Shown piece after piece: positions 1 to 6,795 of a stretch of 18,841 bases of DNA. How positions within the stretch are numbered: position 1 is the first letter of the stretch; each line of letters opens with the position of its first letter. Both the position numbers and the translations under genes were made by a program. Below the pieces are notes generated by a model that saw only the letters and a program-made list of their open reading frames with translations, was not told the origin of the DNA and searched no databases. The DNA comes from an uncultured bacterium (GTDB lineage: Bacteria > Bacillota > Clostridia > Lachnospirales > Anaerotignaceae), in assembly GCA_905214825.1 (NCBI GenBank), contig CAJMNV010000020.1, positions 1-18,841 on the forward strand, given 5' to 3'.

Positions 1-477
1 ACAAAAACGGAAACCGAAAAAGAAACTGCATTTCCAGCAACTTATACAATACCAAATGGCTGGGTAAAATCTGAGGAATATTCTACAAATAAAAAATTTT
101 TCTATATAGAAGAAGGAAATGAAGATACAACATCATCTGTACCTAACAATATTTCTATCAATATTGGAAAAAACCGATATTCTACAGATGAACATCCCAC
201 TTTTCGTGACGCTATTGTTCAGCAGCTTTTGCAACAGCTAGATGGTGTCAAAGCGACATTAGACGGAAGTGGTACATACACTGAACAAGGTTATCCTGTT
301 TATATTTTTACAATTACGGAAAACGAAACAAATATTGTCACACAACAATATTATATTGTAGATGATTATCGTTATTGCTTAATTCATTTGACCAATTATA
401 CAGGGGCAGAAAGTGCAAACGAGGCAGCCAAAACAATAGTAGACAGCTTTATTTGGGCTGATGCAGACGAAACATAA
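1..477 (+). CDS. Unknown probable exported/lipoprotein, 3' part only
   Basis: The reading frame is open from the left edge of the window to a TAA at 475-477, so 158 C-terminal residues are visible and the start lies outside. The visible part begins with a Thr/Glu/Lys-rich stretch, which looks like the linker that follows a lipobox, and continues with a domain of alternating polar and aromatic strands (a Gly-Trp pair near residue 20, an IVTQQYYIVDD stretch near residue 115). It ends with a helix (EAAKTIVDSF) typical of small extracytoplasmic lipoproteins of the PsbP/DcrB-like fold. That fold guess is inference only. A TTG at 229 could mark a start, but the frame is clearly coding upstream of it. 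A strong terminator follows at once, so this is the last gene of its transcript. No specific function can be given. Confidence 0.6.
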   Translation, partial: TKTETEKETAFPATYTIPNGWVKSEEYSTNKKFFYIEEGNEDTTSSVPNNISINIGKNRYSTDEHPTFRDAIVQQLLQQLDGVKATLDGSGTYTEQGYPVYIFTITENETNIVTQQYYIVDDYRYCLIHLTNYTGAESANEAAKTIVDSFIWADADET

Positions 478-512
478 AAACAGTAAATCAAAAAAGATTT
501 ACTGTTTTTTAT
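476..512 (+). terminator. Intrinsic terminator after the left-edge gene
   Basis: A perfect 14-bp inverted repeat (476-489 with 496-509) has a six-A loop and ends in a run of T. It overlaps the stop codon of the upstream gene by two bases. Confidence 0.9.
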
Positions 513-557
513 TTCACTTTTTATATTATATGCCAAAATGAATGATAAACTTATGTT

Positions 558-681
558 CTATGTCTGTTCTTTCAAACAACACCTTACACATTGATAATTC
601 TGTGATTCATATGCATCCTAACGTTCTCCCAAATGGTTGCTGTATCCATAATACCATAATACCAAATTCATGCTTTGCCAT
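558..681 (-). pseudogene. Decayed small gene downstream of the 115-aa gene
   Basis: Reading leftwards, an ATG at 681 lies 20 nt after the stop of the 115-aa gene, with GGTGAT about 9 nt before it. It encodes MAKHEFGIM... but meets a TGA at 607-609 after 24 codons. In the +1 frame the same stretch reads GER, a stop, then DAYESQNYQCV before another stop at 558-560. The two frames together resemble the N-terminus of a small Firmicutes protein family that I remember as HEFGIM...P..G.RYD.YEP.KY.CI, with one frameshift and a Tyr codon turned into TAG. The family resemblance is from memory and was not checked; the broken frames are visible directly. It would form a two-gene unit with its upstream neighbour. 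Confidence 0.4.
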
Positions 682-701
682 ATCAAATATCACCAATCTT
701 T

Positions 702-1049
702 TTATTCCTTTGATAATGCAATCAATTCTTGTTTTGTATATTCATGATAACGATACTTTCTGTACATAGATGAAGTGGTATCAGGTATTTTTTTCATAAC
801 TTGTTGTAAATCAATTTCTTCTGGAAACGGTATGATATTTCCATCAGCATCTTCACTTTTATGTACACAAAAAATAAATTGTCTATTTTCCCAATCTATA
901 TCAAATGAAGTTATCACATCTAATACATTCACATCAAAAAAAATATCTGCATCTTCAATAAATTTTTCATATATAAATTCAAAAAGTGCTTCTTTGCTTA
1001 TTTTAATTACTCTCATATGTTCTTCGCTTATCATATGTTTTTTCATCAT
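702..1049 (-). CDS. Hypothetical protein, 115 aa
   Basis: This is a soluble acidic protein of 115 residues with no signal peptide or membrane segment. It has a helical N-terminus (KEALFEFIYEKFIED), a central strand region rich in Asp and Phe, and a Lys/Arg/Tyr-rich C-terminus (MYRKYRYHEYTKQELIAL). The start at 1049 is the first of two adjacent ATG codons and follows GGAG by 4 nt; the second ATG at 1046 has the better 7-nt spacing, so the protein may begin one codon later. A promoter lies 34 nt upstream. I do not recognise a domain with a known function. The decayed reading frame directly downstream suggests it was once the first gene of a pair. The composition fits a real gene and not a shadow frame. 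Confidence 0.7.
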   Translation of the reverse strand: MMKKHMISEEHMRVIKISKEALFEFIYEKFIEDADIFFDVNVLDVITSFDIDWENRQFIFCVHKSEDADGNIIPFPEEIDLQQVMKKIPDTTSSMYRKYRYHEYTKQELIALSKE

Positions 1050-1082
1050 AACACTCCATTTTTATATTGCTTTTTGCTTTTA

Positions 1083-1111
1083 ATTATATAGAAAAAACAA
1101 TAATACTGCAA
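1083..1111 (-). promoter_or_regulatory. Sigma-A promoter for the 115-aa gene
   Basis: On the - strand, TTGCAG (1111-1106) and a perfect TATAAT (1088-1083) are separated by 17 nt. The start codon lies 34 nt downstream of the -10 box. Confidence 0.65.
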
Positions 1112-1219
1112 TCTAAATTGGTAACACATAACTGAAAATATGGATTCATTTGTACTATCATACTTTTGTACAAAATGCTACAGATGAATTTAGATGATTT
1201 TGTTTTGCAAAAAAAACTG

Positions 1220-1248
1220 TTGACATATCAAAGACATATGTTTATAAT
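1220..1248 (+). promoter_or_regulatory. Consensus promoter of the met operon
   Basis: TTGACA at 1220-1225 and TATAAT at 1243-1248 are separated by exactly 17 nt, a full match to the vegetative consensus. Transcription should start near 1255, giving a leader of about 270 nt before metA. No operator-like palindrome overlaps it, and such a strong promoter fits control that acts after initiation. Confidence 0.9.
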
Positions 1249-1296
1249 AAAAGAAATATTTTGTAAAACAATCAAACGACAGAGAGGGTTTTTGAC

Positions 1297-1407
1297 ATGC
1301 AGAATTTCTTTTTTGATTTGAAACTGCATATGGATATGATGATGAGCATGGGCATGATGATGTCTATGCTTTTCGTGATGTGCATAAAACTTTCGCAATC
1401 GTTCTGA
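1297..1407 (+). CDS. Methionine-rich leader peptide, 36 aa
   Basis: An ATG at 1297 lies 8 nt after GAGGG (1284-1288), on the transcript of the consensus promoter at 1220-1248. The 36-codon ORF has 11 Met codons; ten of the 17 codons between 1330 and 1380 are ATG, including two runs of three. It ends at a TGA (1405-1407), 23 nt before an intrinsic terminator, and metA starts 119 nt further on. This is the layout of amino-acid biosynthetic leader peptides such as those of trp, his and leu operons. The proposed role is to measure Met-tRNA charging by ribosome stalling, the peptide itself having no job. The alternatives, a metal-binding Met-rich peptide or chance ATG repeats, fit the context less well. 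Confidence 0.8.
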   Translation: MQNFFFDLKLHMDMMMSMGMMMSMLFVMCIKLSQSF

Positions 1408-1444
1408 GACTATCAAAAAACGGTAACGTAAAACGGCTCGAAGG
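1390..1444 (+). promoter_or_regulatory. Candidate antiterminator of the met leader
   Basis: CTTTCG at 1390-1395 can pair with CGAAGG at 1439-1444 (one G-U), A1398 with T1438, and TCGTT at 1399-1403 with AACGG at 1432-1436 (one G-U). This gives about 12 pairs with a small internal loop and covers the whole 5' arm of the terminator, so the two structures exclude each other. The upstream strand lies in the last codons of the leader ORF: a ribosome stalled on the Met codons leaves it free, whereas a ribosome at the stop codon covers it. The pairing was worked out by hand and no energies were computed. Confidence 0.6.
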
Positions 1445-1464
1445 ATGCGAGCCGTTTTTTGTTT
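1430..1464 (+). terminator. Attenuator terminator upstream of metA
   Basis: AAACGGCTCG (1431-1440) pairs perfectly with CGAGCCGTTT (1448-1457) around a 7-nt loop and is followed by T6-G-T4. It sits between the leader ORF and metA with no other gene to terminate, so it must act on the metA transcript. Confidence 0.88.
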
Positions 1465-1526
1465 TAAAAAATGAGAAAGCAACGGCTCTCCTTTGCAGTC
1501 AATATGAAAAAAGGAGTGTAGAAAAA

Positions 1527-2447
1527 ATGCCTATTATTATCAGAGAAGATTTGCCTGCATATCAGGTATTGCAGCAAGAAAACATTTTTGTAGTCACACC
1601 ACATCGTGCGGTACATCAAGATATACGCCCTTTGCGTATTGCGATACTGAATTTGATGCCCAATAAAACAGAAACAGAAGTGCAGCTGATGCGTCTACTT
1701 TCCAATACGCCTTTACAGGTGGAAATAGAACTTTTACAAATGAAAAGCCATCATACAAAAAATACATCTGCGGCATATCTGGATTCCTTTTACAAGACAT
1801 TCGATGCTATAAAAGATAAAAAATTCGATGGCATGATTATAACAGGTGCTCCCATCGAAAACTATGCATTTGAAGATGTGGACTTTTGGGAGGAATTATG
1901 CGAAATACTGGAATGGGAAAAAAGTCATGTTTTCAGTGTATTACATATTTGCTGGGGTGCACAGGCAGCACTACATTATTTTTACGATATTCCAAAATAT
2001 ATTTTACCAGAAAAGAAATTTGGTATTTATTCTCATATTGTAGAAAAGAAAGACCATATTCTGATGAGAGGATTTGATGATATATTTTATTGCCCACACT
2101 CTCGGCATACAGAAGTACGCACAGAAGATATTCAAAAAGTACAAGATTTGGAAATTTTGGCACAGTCTACGGATGCAGGACCACATATCATTGCAGACAA
2201 GTCTGGTAGACGTATTTTCATTACAGGACATTTTGAATATGATGCCAATTCTTTGGCAAAAGAATATCATCGGGATTTGGAGAAAGGATTGCCCATACAA
2301 ATACCTTTTCACTATTTCCCACAAGATGACCCCAGCCAAACACCGCCCATGTGTTGGAAAACACATGCAAATCAATTTTATTCTAATTGGCTGAACTATT
2401 TTGTATATCAAGAAACCCCTTACAATATTGATGAAATTAGTGAATAA
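1527..2447 (+). CDS. metA: Homoserine O-acetyltransferase (MetA/HTS family)
   Basis: This enzyme transfers an acyl group from acyl-CoA to the hydroxyl of homoserine, the first committed step of methionine synthesis. The 306-aa length and sequence match the MetA family throughout. The active site is intact: Cys142 in HICWGAQA, His235 and Glu237 in the TGHFEYD motif, Ser192 and Arg249 for substrate binding. Residue 111, known to set acyl-donor specificity (Gly for succinyl-CoA, Glu for acetyl-CoA), is Glu in GAPIEN, so acetyl-CoA is predicted. The start at 1527 is chosen because AAGGAG lies 10 nt upstream and the N-terminus MPIIIREDLPAY is the family's usual one; the frame open from 1380 only runs through the leader and terminator. 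metY follows after 18 nt. Confidence 0.95.
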   Translation: MPIIIREDLPAYQVLQQENIFVVTPHRAVHQDIRPLRIAILNLMPNKTETEVQLMRLLSNTPLQVEIELLQMKSHHTKNTSAAYLDSFYKTFDAIKDKKFDGMIITGAPIENYAFEDVDFWEELCEILEWEKSHVFSVLHICWGAQAALHYFYDIPKYILPEKKFGIYSHIVEKKDHILMRGFDDIFYCPHSRHTEVRTEDIQKVQDLEILAQSTDAGPHIIADKSGRRIFITGHFEYDANSLAKEYHRDLEKGLPIQIPFHYFPQDDPSQTPPMCWKTHANQFYSNWLNYFVYQETPYNIDEISE

Positions 2448-2465
2448 TCGAAAGGAGCAAAAAAC

Positions 2466-3749
2466 ATGAAACAGTTACATCCAGAAACAAAATGCGTGCA
2501 AGCAGGTTACACACCCAAAAACGGCGAAAGCCGCATGATACCCATTGTACAAAGTACAACGTTCAAATACGATACCAGCGAAGAAATGGGAAAACTCTTT
2601 GACCTAGAAGCAGATGGATATTTTTATACACGTCTGCAAAACCCCACAAGCGATTATGTAGCGGCAAAAATTTGTGAGCTAGAAGGTGGTACAGCCGCTA
2701 TGCTTACATCATCTGGGCAAGCAGCAACATTCTTTTCTGTATTTAACATCTGCGGTGCTGGCGACCACCTCATATCTTCTGCCGCTATTTATGGTGGCAC
2801 ATACAATTTATTTGCTGTCACAATGAAAAAAATGGGGATTTCTGTGACTTTTGTAGACCCTGACTGTACAGATGCAGAATTAGAAGCTGCTTTTCTTCCC
2901 AATACAAAACTTGTATTTGGCGAAACCATTGCAAACCCTGCTTTAACCATTTTGGATATTGAACGTTTTGCAAAAGCAGCCCACGACCATGGTGTACCAT
3001 TGATTATTGATAATACATTTGCAACACCCATCAACTGTCGTCCTTTTGAATGGGGTGCTGATATTGTTATCCATTCCACAACAAAATATATGGATGGGCA
3101 TGATGCCACAGTTGGTGGCTGTATTGTGGATTCTGGTAAATTTGATTGGCTGGCTTATGCAGATAAATTTCCTGGACTCACGACACCCGATGCCTCTTAT
3201 CATGGTATAACTTATGCAGAACGTTTTGGAAAAGAAGGGGCATATATTACAAAAGCCACAGCACAGTTGATGCGTGATTTGGGTGCTGCACCTGCTCCCA
3301 TGAATGCATATTTGTTGAATTTGGGATTAGAATCTTTGCATTTGAGAATAGAACGTCATTGTGCTAATGCTTTACAAGTTGCAAAATTTTTACAAGCACA
3401 TGAAAAAATTGCATGGGTCAATTATGCTGGCTTAGAAGGGAATCGCTATTATGAACGTGCAAAAAAATATATGCCCAAAGGTACTTGTGGTGTTGTGACA
3501 TTTGGTGTGAAAGGTGGTAGAACAGCGGCAGAATCTTTTATGGCATGTTTGCAACATATTATGATTGCAACCCATGTAGCTGATGCACGAACCTGTATTC
3601 TCCACCCCGCCTCTTCCACGCATCGCCAAATGACAGATGCAGAACTAACAGCCGCAGGCGTTGGTGCAGATTTGGTACGATTATCTGTAGGAATTGAAAA
3701 TGCAGAAGATATTATAGATGATTTGCGTCAAGCATTGGAACAATGCTAA
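2466..3749 (+). CDS. metY: O-acetylhomoserine sulfhydrylase
   Basis: This PLP enzyme of the Cys/Met metabolism family (fold type I) joins O-acetylhomoserine and sulfide to give homocysteine. At 427 aa it has the length of MetY and not of the shorter cystathionine synthases. Visible motifs are the phosphate-binding YTR (54-56), the cofactor-stacking region around GTYNLF (111-116), DNTFATP (182-188) with the pyridine-binding Asp, and the Schiff-base Lys207 in HSTTKYMDGH. The start follows AAAGGAG by 8 nt and lies 18 nt after metA, so the two are co-transcribed and share the Met leader. The product of a Glu111 MetA is exactly its substrate, which supports both calls. A terminator follows within 20 nt. 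Confidence 0.95.
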   Translation: MKQLHPETKCVQAGYTPKNGESRMIPIVQSTTFKYDTSEEMGKLFDLEADGYFYTRLQNPTSDYVAAKICELEGGTAAMLTSSGQAATFFSVFNICGAGDHLISSAAIYGGTYNLFAVTMKKMGISVTFVDPDCTDAELEAAFLPNTKLVFGETIANPALTILDIERFAKAAHDHGVPLIIDNTFATPINCRPFEWGADIVIHSTTKYMDGHDATVGGCIVDSGKFDWLAYADKFPGLTTPDASYHGITYAERFGKEGAYITKATAQLMRDLGAAPAPMNAYLLNLGLESLHLRIERHCANALQVAKFLQAHEKIAWVNYAGLEGNRYYERAKKYMPKGTCGVVTFGVKGGRTAAESFMACLQHIMIATHVADARTCILHPASSTHRQMTDAELTAAGVGADLVRLSVGIENAEDIIDDLRQALEQC

Positions 3750-3763
3750 TGTATTTTATCAAT

Positions 3764-3800
3764 AAAAAAAGAAACTGTATTACACACAGTTTCTTTTTTA
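3764..3800. terminator. Bidirectional terminator between metY and the SulP gene
   Basis: A 14-bp perfect stem (3765-3778 with 3786-3799) with a 7-nt loop has A-rich and T-rich flanks on both sides, so it yields a U-tract in either direction. It sits between two converging genes. Confidence 0.88.
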
Positions 3801-3802
3801 TT

Positions 3803-5458
3803 TCAATTTTCAGTATTGCGGCAAGCAGGCATAGAACGGTTTGTCAAAAGCACACGTTCCACACTCCAATAGAAGTTTTCTTCTCCAATAAATGTGTCTA
3901 AATCTGTACGACGCATCATTTCCATCGCACAAGAAGGTAAACCGCATATTACAATATCCATACCCTTTTCACGTAAATCAGCAATCAATGCACGCAATGT
4001 TTGTGCACAAGAAATATCAATATTTGATACCCCTCTCATAGACAACAAAAGTGTATCACAACCTTCTGTATGTGTAGCAATTTCTGCAATATTCTGTGTG
4101 TTTGCAAAAATCATAGGACCTGTGATATAAGCCACTATCGCATTATTATATCTCTTACAAAGTGTTTCATCTGTAACGTGCAAACGCTCCATATCAACAC
4201 GCTCATAATTGATTTCAATAAATGACAAACGAGAAACCAAGAATATCAAACCAATCACAACACCTACCAAAATAGCAGTCGTTAAGTCAAATACAATGGT
4301 TGCAATCATGGTTGCAATAAATTCCAACATAGCCCCTTTGAATTTATGAGAAAACATATAGAAAATGGCATTCCATTCATTCATACGCCATGCAGTCACC
4401 ATAAGTACCCCAGCTAATGCCGCCAAAGGAATACGAGACATGACAGGTGCCAACAAAAACATAGAAATCAAAAGCCCTATGGCATGAAATACACCTGTCA
4501 ATCTTGTTTTTGCCCCAGAACGAATGGCAACACTTGTACGTGCAATAGCAGCTGTTGCAGGAATACCACCAAAAAATGGCAAAAGAATATTCCCCACACC
4601 TTGTGCAATCAATTCTTGATTGCTGTTTAAACGCACTCCTGTCATCTGTCCTGCACTTGCACCACATAAAAGACTTTCTATCATACCCAAAATGGCAATA
4701 CTAAACGCTGGTGCAATCAATCCTGTAACTGTGGTAAGGTCTAATGCAGACAGTTTCAAACTATTTTCTGGAAATAGTGTCTGTGGAATTGTTCCCACAA
4801 CAGCAATATCCAAATTTGCAAATATAGAAACTGCGGTTGCAATGATGATACTCACCAAAGAAGCTGGTACAACAGCATTCCATTTTTTCGGGAAAAATAC
4901 CATAAATAAAATCACAAATAAACCAATCGCCACAGCAGTGATATTTGGATGAAATCCCAGTTTTCCATAACTGATGAGTTTTGCAACAGCAGTTGTGCCT
5001 TCACTTGTCGTACCAAAAAAATTGTCAATCTGTCCCAATGCAATGATGACCGCAATCCCTGTGGTAAATCCTGTGATAACAGGCACAGGAATAAAAGAAG
5101 TCAGTTTTCCGAGACGCAGAATACCAGCAAGCAATAACATAATACCAGCAAGCAGTGTCGCAATAAATACACCATCCAATCCATATCCTGCAACCAATGA
5201 AGTTAAAATGGCAGCCATAGCACCCGTAGGACCAGAAATCTGATAATACCCACCTGCCAATACACTCATGATCAAACCAGCAATAATCGCAGTAATCAAA
5301 CCAGCCGCTGCATCTGCACCAGAGCTGACACCAAATGCAAGTGCCAACGGCAATGCAACAGCAGCAACGGTCAAACCTGCCATAATATCCTTCATCAACA
5401 TGGTGGAGTTGTATCCCTTAAACTCCTGTTTCAATCCTTCTGCGAATACCCGCAGCAT
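3803..5458 (-). CDS. SulP-family inorganic anion transporter with STAS domain
   Basis: This 551-aa membrane protein has the SulP layout. A short cytoplasmic N-terminus and KDIMAGLTVAAVALP lead into about ten to twelve hydrophobic segments up to roughly residue 415, including the family motif QISGPTGAM (about 73-81), followed by a cytoplasmic STAS domain (about 430-540). SulP proteins carry sulfate, bicarbonate or other anions; the substrate cannot be read from sequence. The STAS segment has NIDISC where many homologues have a DxSG-like motif. The start at 5458 follows AAGGGGG by 8 nt and gives the usual N-terminus; the frame is open up to 5539 but without support. It is a single-gene unit with its own promoter, converging on metY. 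Sulfate supply for the met genes is possible but only suggested by position. Confidence 0.9.
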   Translation of the reverse strand: MLRVFAEGLKQEFKGYNSTMLMKDIMAGLTVAAVALPLALAFGVSSGADAAAGLITAIIAGLIMSVLAGGYYQISGPTGAMAAILTSLVAGYGLDGVFIATLLAGIMLLLAGILRLGKLTSFIPVPVITGFTTGIAVIIALGQIDNFFGTTSEGTTAVAKLISYGKLGFHPNITAVAIGLFVILFMVFFPKKWNAVVPASLVSIIIATAVSIFANLDIAVVGTIPQTLFPENSLKLSALDLTTVTGLIAPAFSIAILGMIESLLCGASAGQMTGVRLNSNQELIAQGVGNILLPFFGGIPATAAIARTSVAIRSGAKTRLTGVFHAIGLLISMFLLAPVMSRIPLAALAGVLMVTAWRMNEWNAIFYMFSHKFKGAMLEFIATMIATIVFDLTTAILVGVVIGLIFLVSRLSFIEINYERVDMERLHVTDETLCKRYNNAIVAYITGPMIFANTQNIAEIATHTEGCDTLLLSMRGVSNIDISCAQTLRALIADLREKGMDIVICGLPSCAMEMMRRTDLDTFIGEENFYWSVERVLLTNRSMPACRNTEN

Positions 5459-5588
5459 AGTAAAGACCCCCTTAAAAACATCATTCCATTTTCCTCTCCT
5501 TAGAGAAAATTTGCAATACGACAAAAAAACACCTACCATTGCTCTTGTGTCACTTGATTTTCACAACCTATGTGGCATGTGCGACTTC

Positions 5589-5617
5589 ATCATAACAAAA
5601 ACCGTAGCTTTTCTCAA
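5589..5617 (-). promoter_or_regulatory. Promoter of the SulP gene
   Basis: On the - strand TTGAGA (5617-5612) and TATGAT (5594-5589) are 17 nt apart. The expected 5' untranslated region is about 125 nt. It contains a second strong ribosome site (AAGGAGAGG) followed by ATG-GAA-TGA at 5489-5481, out of frame with the transporter. Confidence 0.6.
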
Positions 5618-5810
5618 TGGAAAATCCAAAAAAGAAACAGAGAAAAACATACTGTATCCCATACATATTTTTGTATATTCTGTCGAATATCAAAGCCTTT
5701 ATTTTCTACTGATTTTCTATGAAAACAAAATATAATCTATAAAATATACACTTTTATTAAAATATATTGAATAGAACATTGGCATTCTTCTTTGCGACAT
5801 CTGTATAAAA

Positions 5811-5842
5811 AAAGTGGTATCCCAACGAAAAGATACCACTTT
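5811..5842 (-). terminator. Terminator of the BMP-type ABC importer operon
   Basis: An 11-bp perfect stem (5811-5821 with 5832-5842) with a 10-nt loop is followed on the - strand by a run of T. It lies 23 nt after the last permease gene. The rest of 5618-5810 is AT-rich and shows nothing else that I can support. Confidence 0.88.
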
Positions 5843-5865
5843 GATTACTTTTGTATATTTAAAAA

Positions 5866-6795
5866 TTAACGTTCTTCACGGAAATAAGCATTTCCCAAAT
5901 CCGCAGGTGCCATATCTTCTTTTTTATTTTTTCTGGTACTGATGATAACAATCAGTATTGTTGCTGCATACGGCAACATATCAATCAGATATTGGGAAAC
6001 TTGAATTCCCATGCTTTGCAGACGGAAACCAATGATACTCAAACCACCAAACAACAAACTGCCAATCAGTGCTTTTACAGGGTGCCAAGATGCAAATATC
6101 ACCAAAGCAACTGCAATCCAACCACGACCTGCAATGATGTTTTCCTGCCACACAGGCACAGTTACCAAAGACATATATGCACCACCCAGACCACACAATG
6201 CCCCCCCTATGATAATGTGCACATATTTATACAGTGTCACATTGATACCGGAAGCATCTGCAGAAGCCGCACTCTCACCAACCGCTCGCAAGTTCAATCC
6301 TTGTTTTGTACGGAATAGATAAATGGTAGATACAATGACCAAAATATACCCAAAATATACGAATACATCTTGACAGAAAAAAATTTTTCCAATATATGGA
6401 ATGGAGGATAGTATCGGAATGGGTCTAGGTACAAAAAATTGTTGTATCGAAGATGGAACCAATGTACCCATGATTTTTTGTCCCAAAAAGCTTGCAAACC
6501 CTTCCCCAAATATGGTTAAAGTCAAGCCGCATACAATTTGGTTTGCACGCAATGAAACTGTCAAAAATGCATAGAGTAATGCACCAATTCCTCCAGCAAC
6601 AGCTGCACCTAACATGGCAAATATGGGATTTCCCGTATTTTGTCCCACAATAAAGCCAATGATAGCACCCATAAACATCATACCTTCTACACCCAAATTG
6701 GTATTTCCGACTTTTTCTGTGATAATTTCACCCAAAGTTGCAAATATCAAAGGTGTACCAGCAACAATCGCTGCCATCAAAAAATTCAACAGCAT
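5866..6795 (-). CDS. BMP-family (nucleoside) ABC importer, permease 2
   Basis: This 309-aa integral membrane protein has eight or more hydrophobic segments and belongs to the RbsC/BranchedChain-type permease family (COG1079-like, as NupQ/YufQ). Diagnostic stretches are the N-terminal TPLIFATLGEIITEKVGNTNLGVEG and the cytoplasmic loop with LNLRAVGESAASADASGINV (about residues 167-187), where this family contacts the ATPase. It forms the translocation channel together with the other permease. The gene overlaps the upstream permease by one base (TAATG), so translation is probably coupled. It is the last gene of the operon and a terminator follows. Nucleosides are the usual substrate of this family; other purine-like ligands or sugars cannot be excluded. 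Confidence 0.9.
   Translation of the reverse strand: MLLNFLMAAIVAGTPLIFATLGEIITEKVGNTNLGVEGMMFMGAIIGFIVGQNTGNPIFAMLGAAVAGGIGALLYAFLTVSLRANQIVCGLTLTIFGEGFASFLGQKIMGTLVPSSIQQFFVPRPIPILSSIPYIGKIFFCQDVFVYFGYILVIVSTIYLFRTKQGLNLRAVGESAASADASGINVTLYKYVHIIIGGALCGLGGAYMSLVTVPVWQENIIAGRGWIAVALVIFASWHPVKALIGSLLFGGLSIIGFRLQSMGIQVSQYLIDMLPYAATILIVIISTRKNKKEDMAPADLGNAYFREER

Noticed and set aside
542..769. + strand ORF of 75 aa
   Set aside because: No ribosome site, unlikely composition, and it overlaps the 115-aa gene and the decayed gene on the other strand.
1297..1407. Met-rich peptide as a copper-binding protein
   Set aside because: No copper genes or signal peptide nearby; position ahead of a terminator and metA fits a leader peptide better.
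1228..1482. A - strand ORF of 84 aa with a His-rich stretch, possible metal-binding protein
   Set aside because: Its His codons are the antisense of the ATG runs in the leader ORF; it crosses a terminator and the met promoter and has no support of its own.
1380..1526. N-terminal extension of metA
   Set aside because: It reads through the leader ORF end and the terminator hairpin; the family N-terminus and the ribosome site both fix the start at 1527.
1249..1526. SAM riboswitch or Met T-box upstream of metA
   Set aside because: None of the conserved blocks of the S-box or of a T-box (such as GGGTGGNACCGCG) is present; the leader ORF explains the terminator.
5459..5539. 27-residue N-terminal extension of the SulP protein
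   Set aside because: No ribosome site at 5539, whereas 5458 has AAGGGGG at correct spacing and gives the usual N-terminus.
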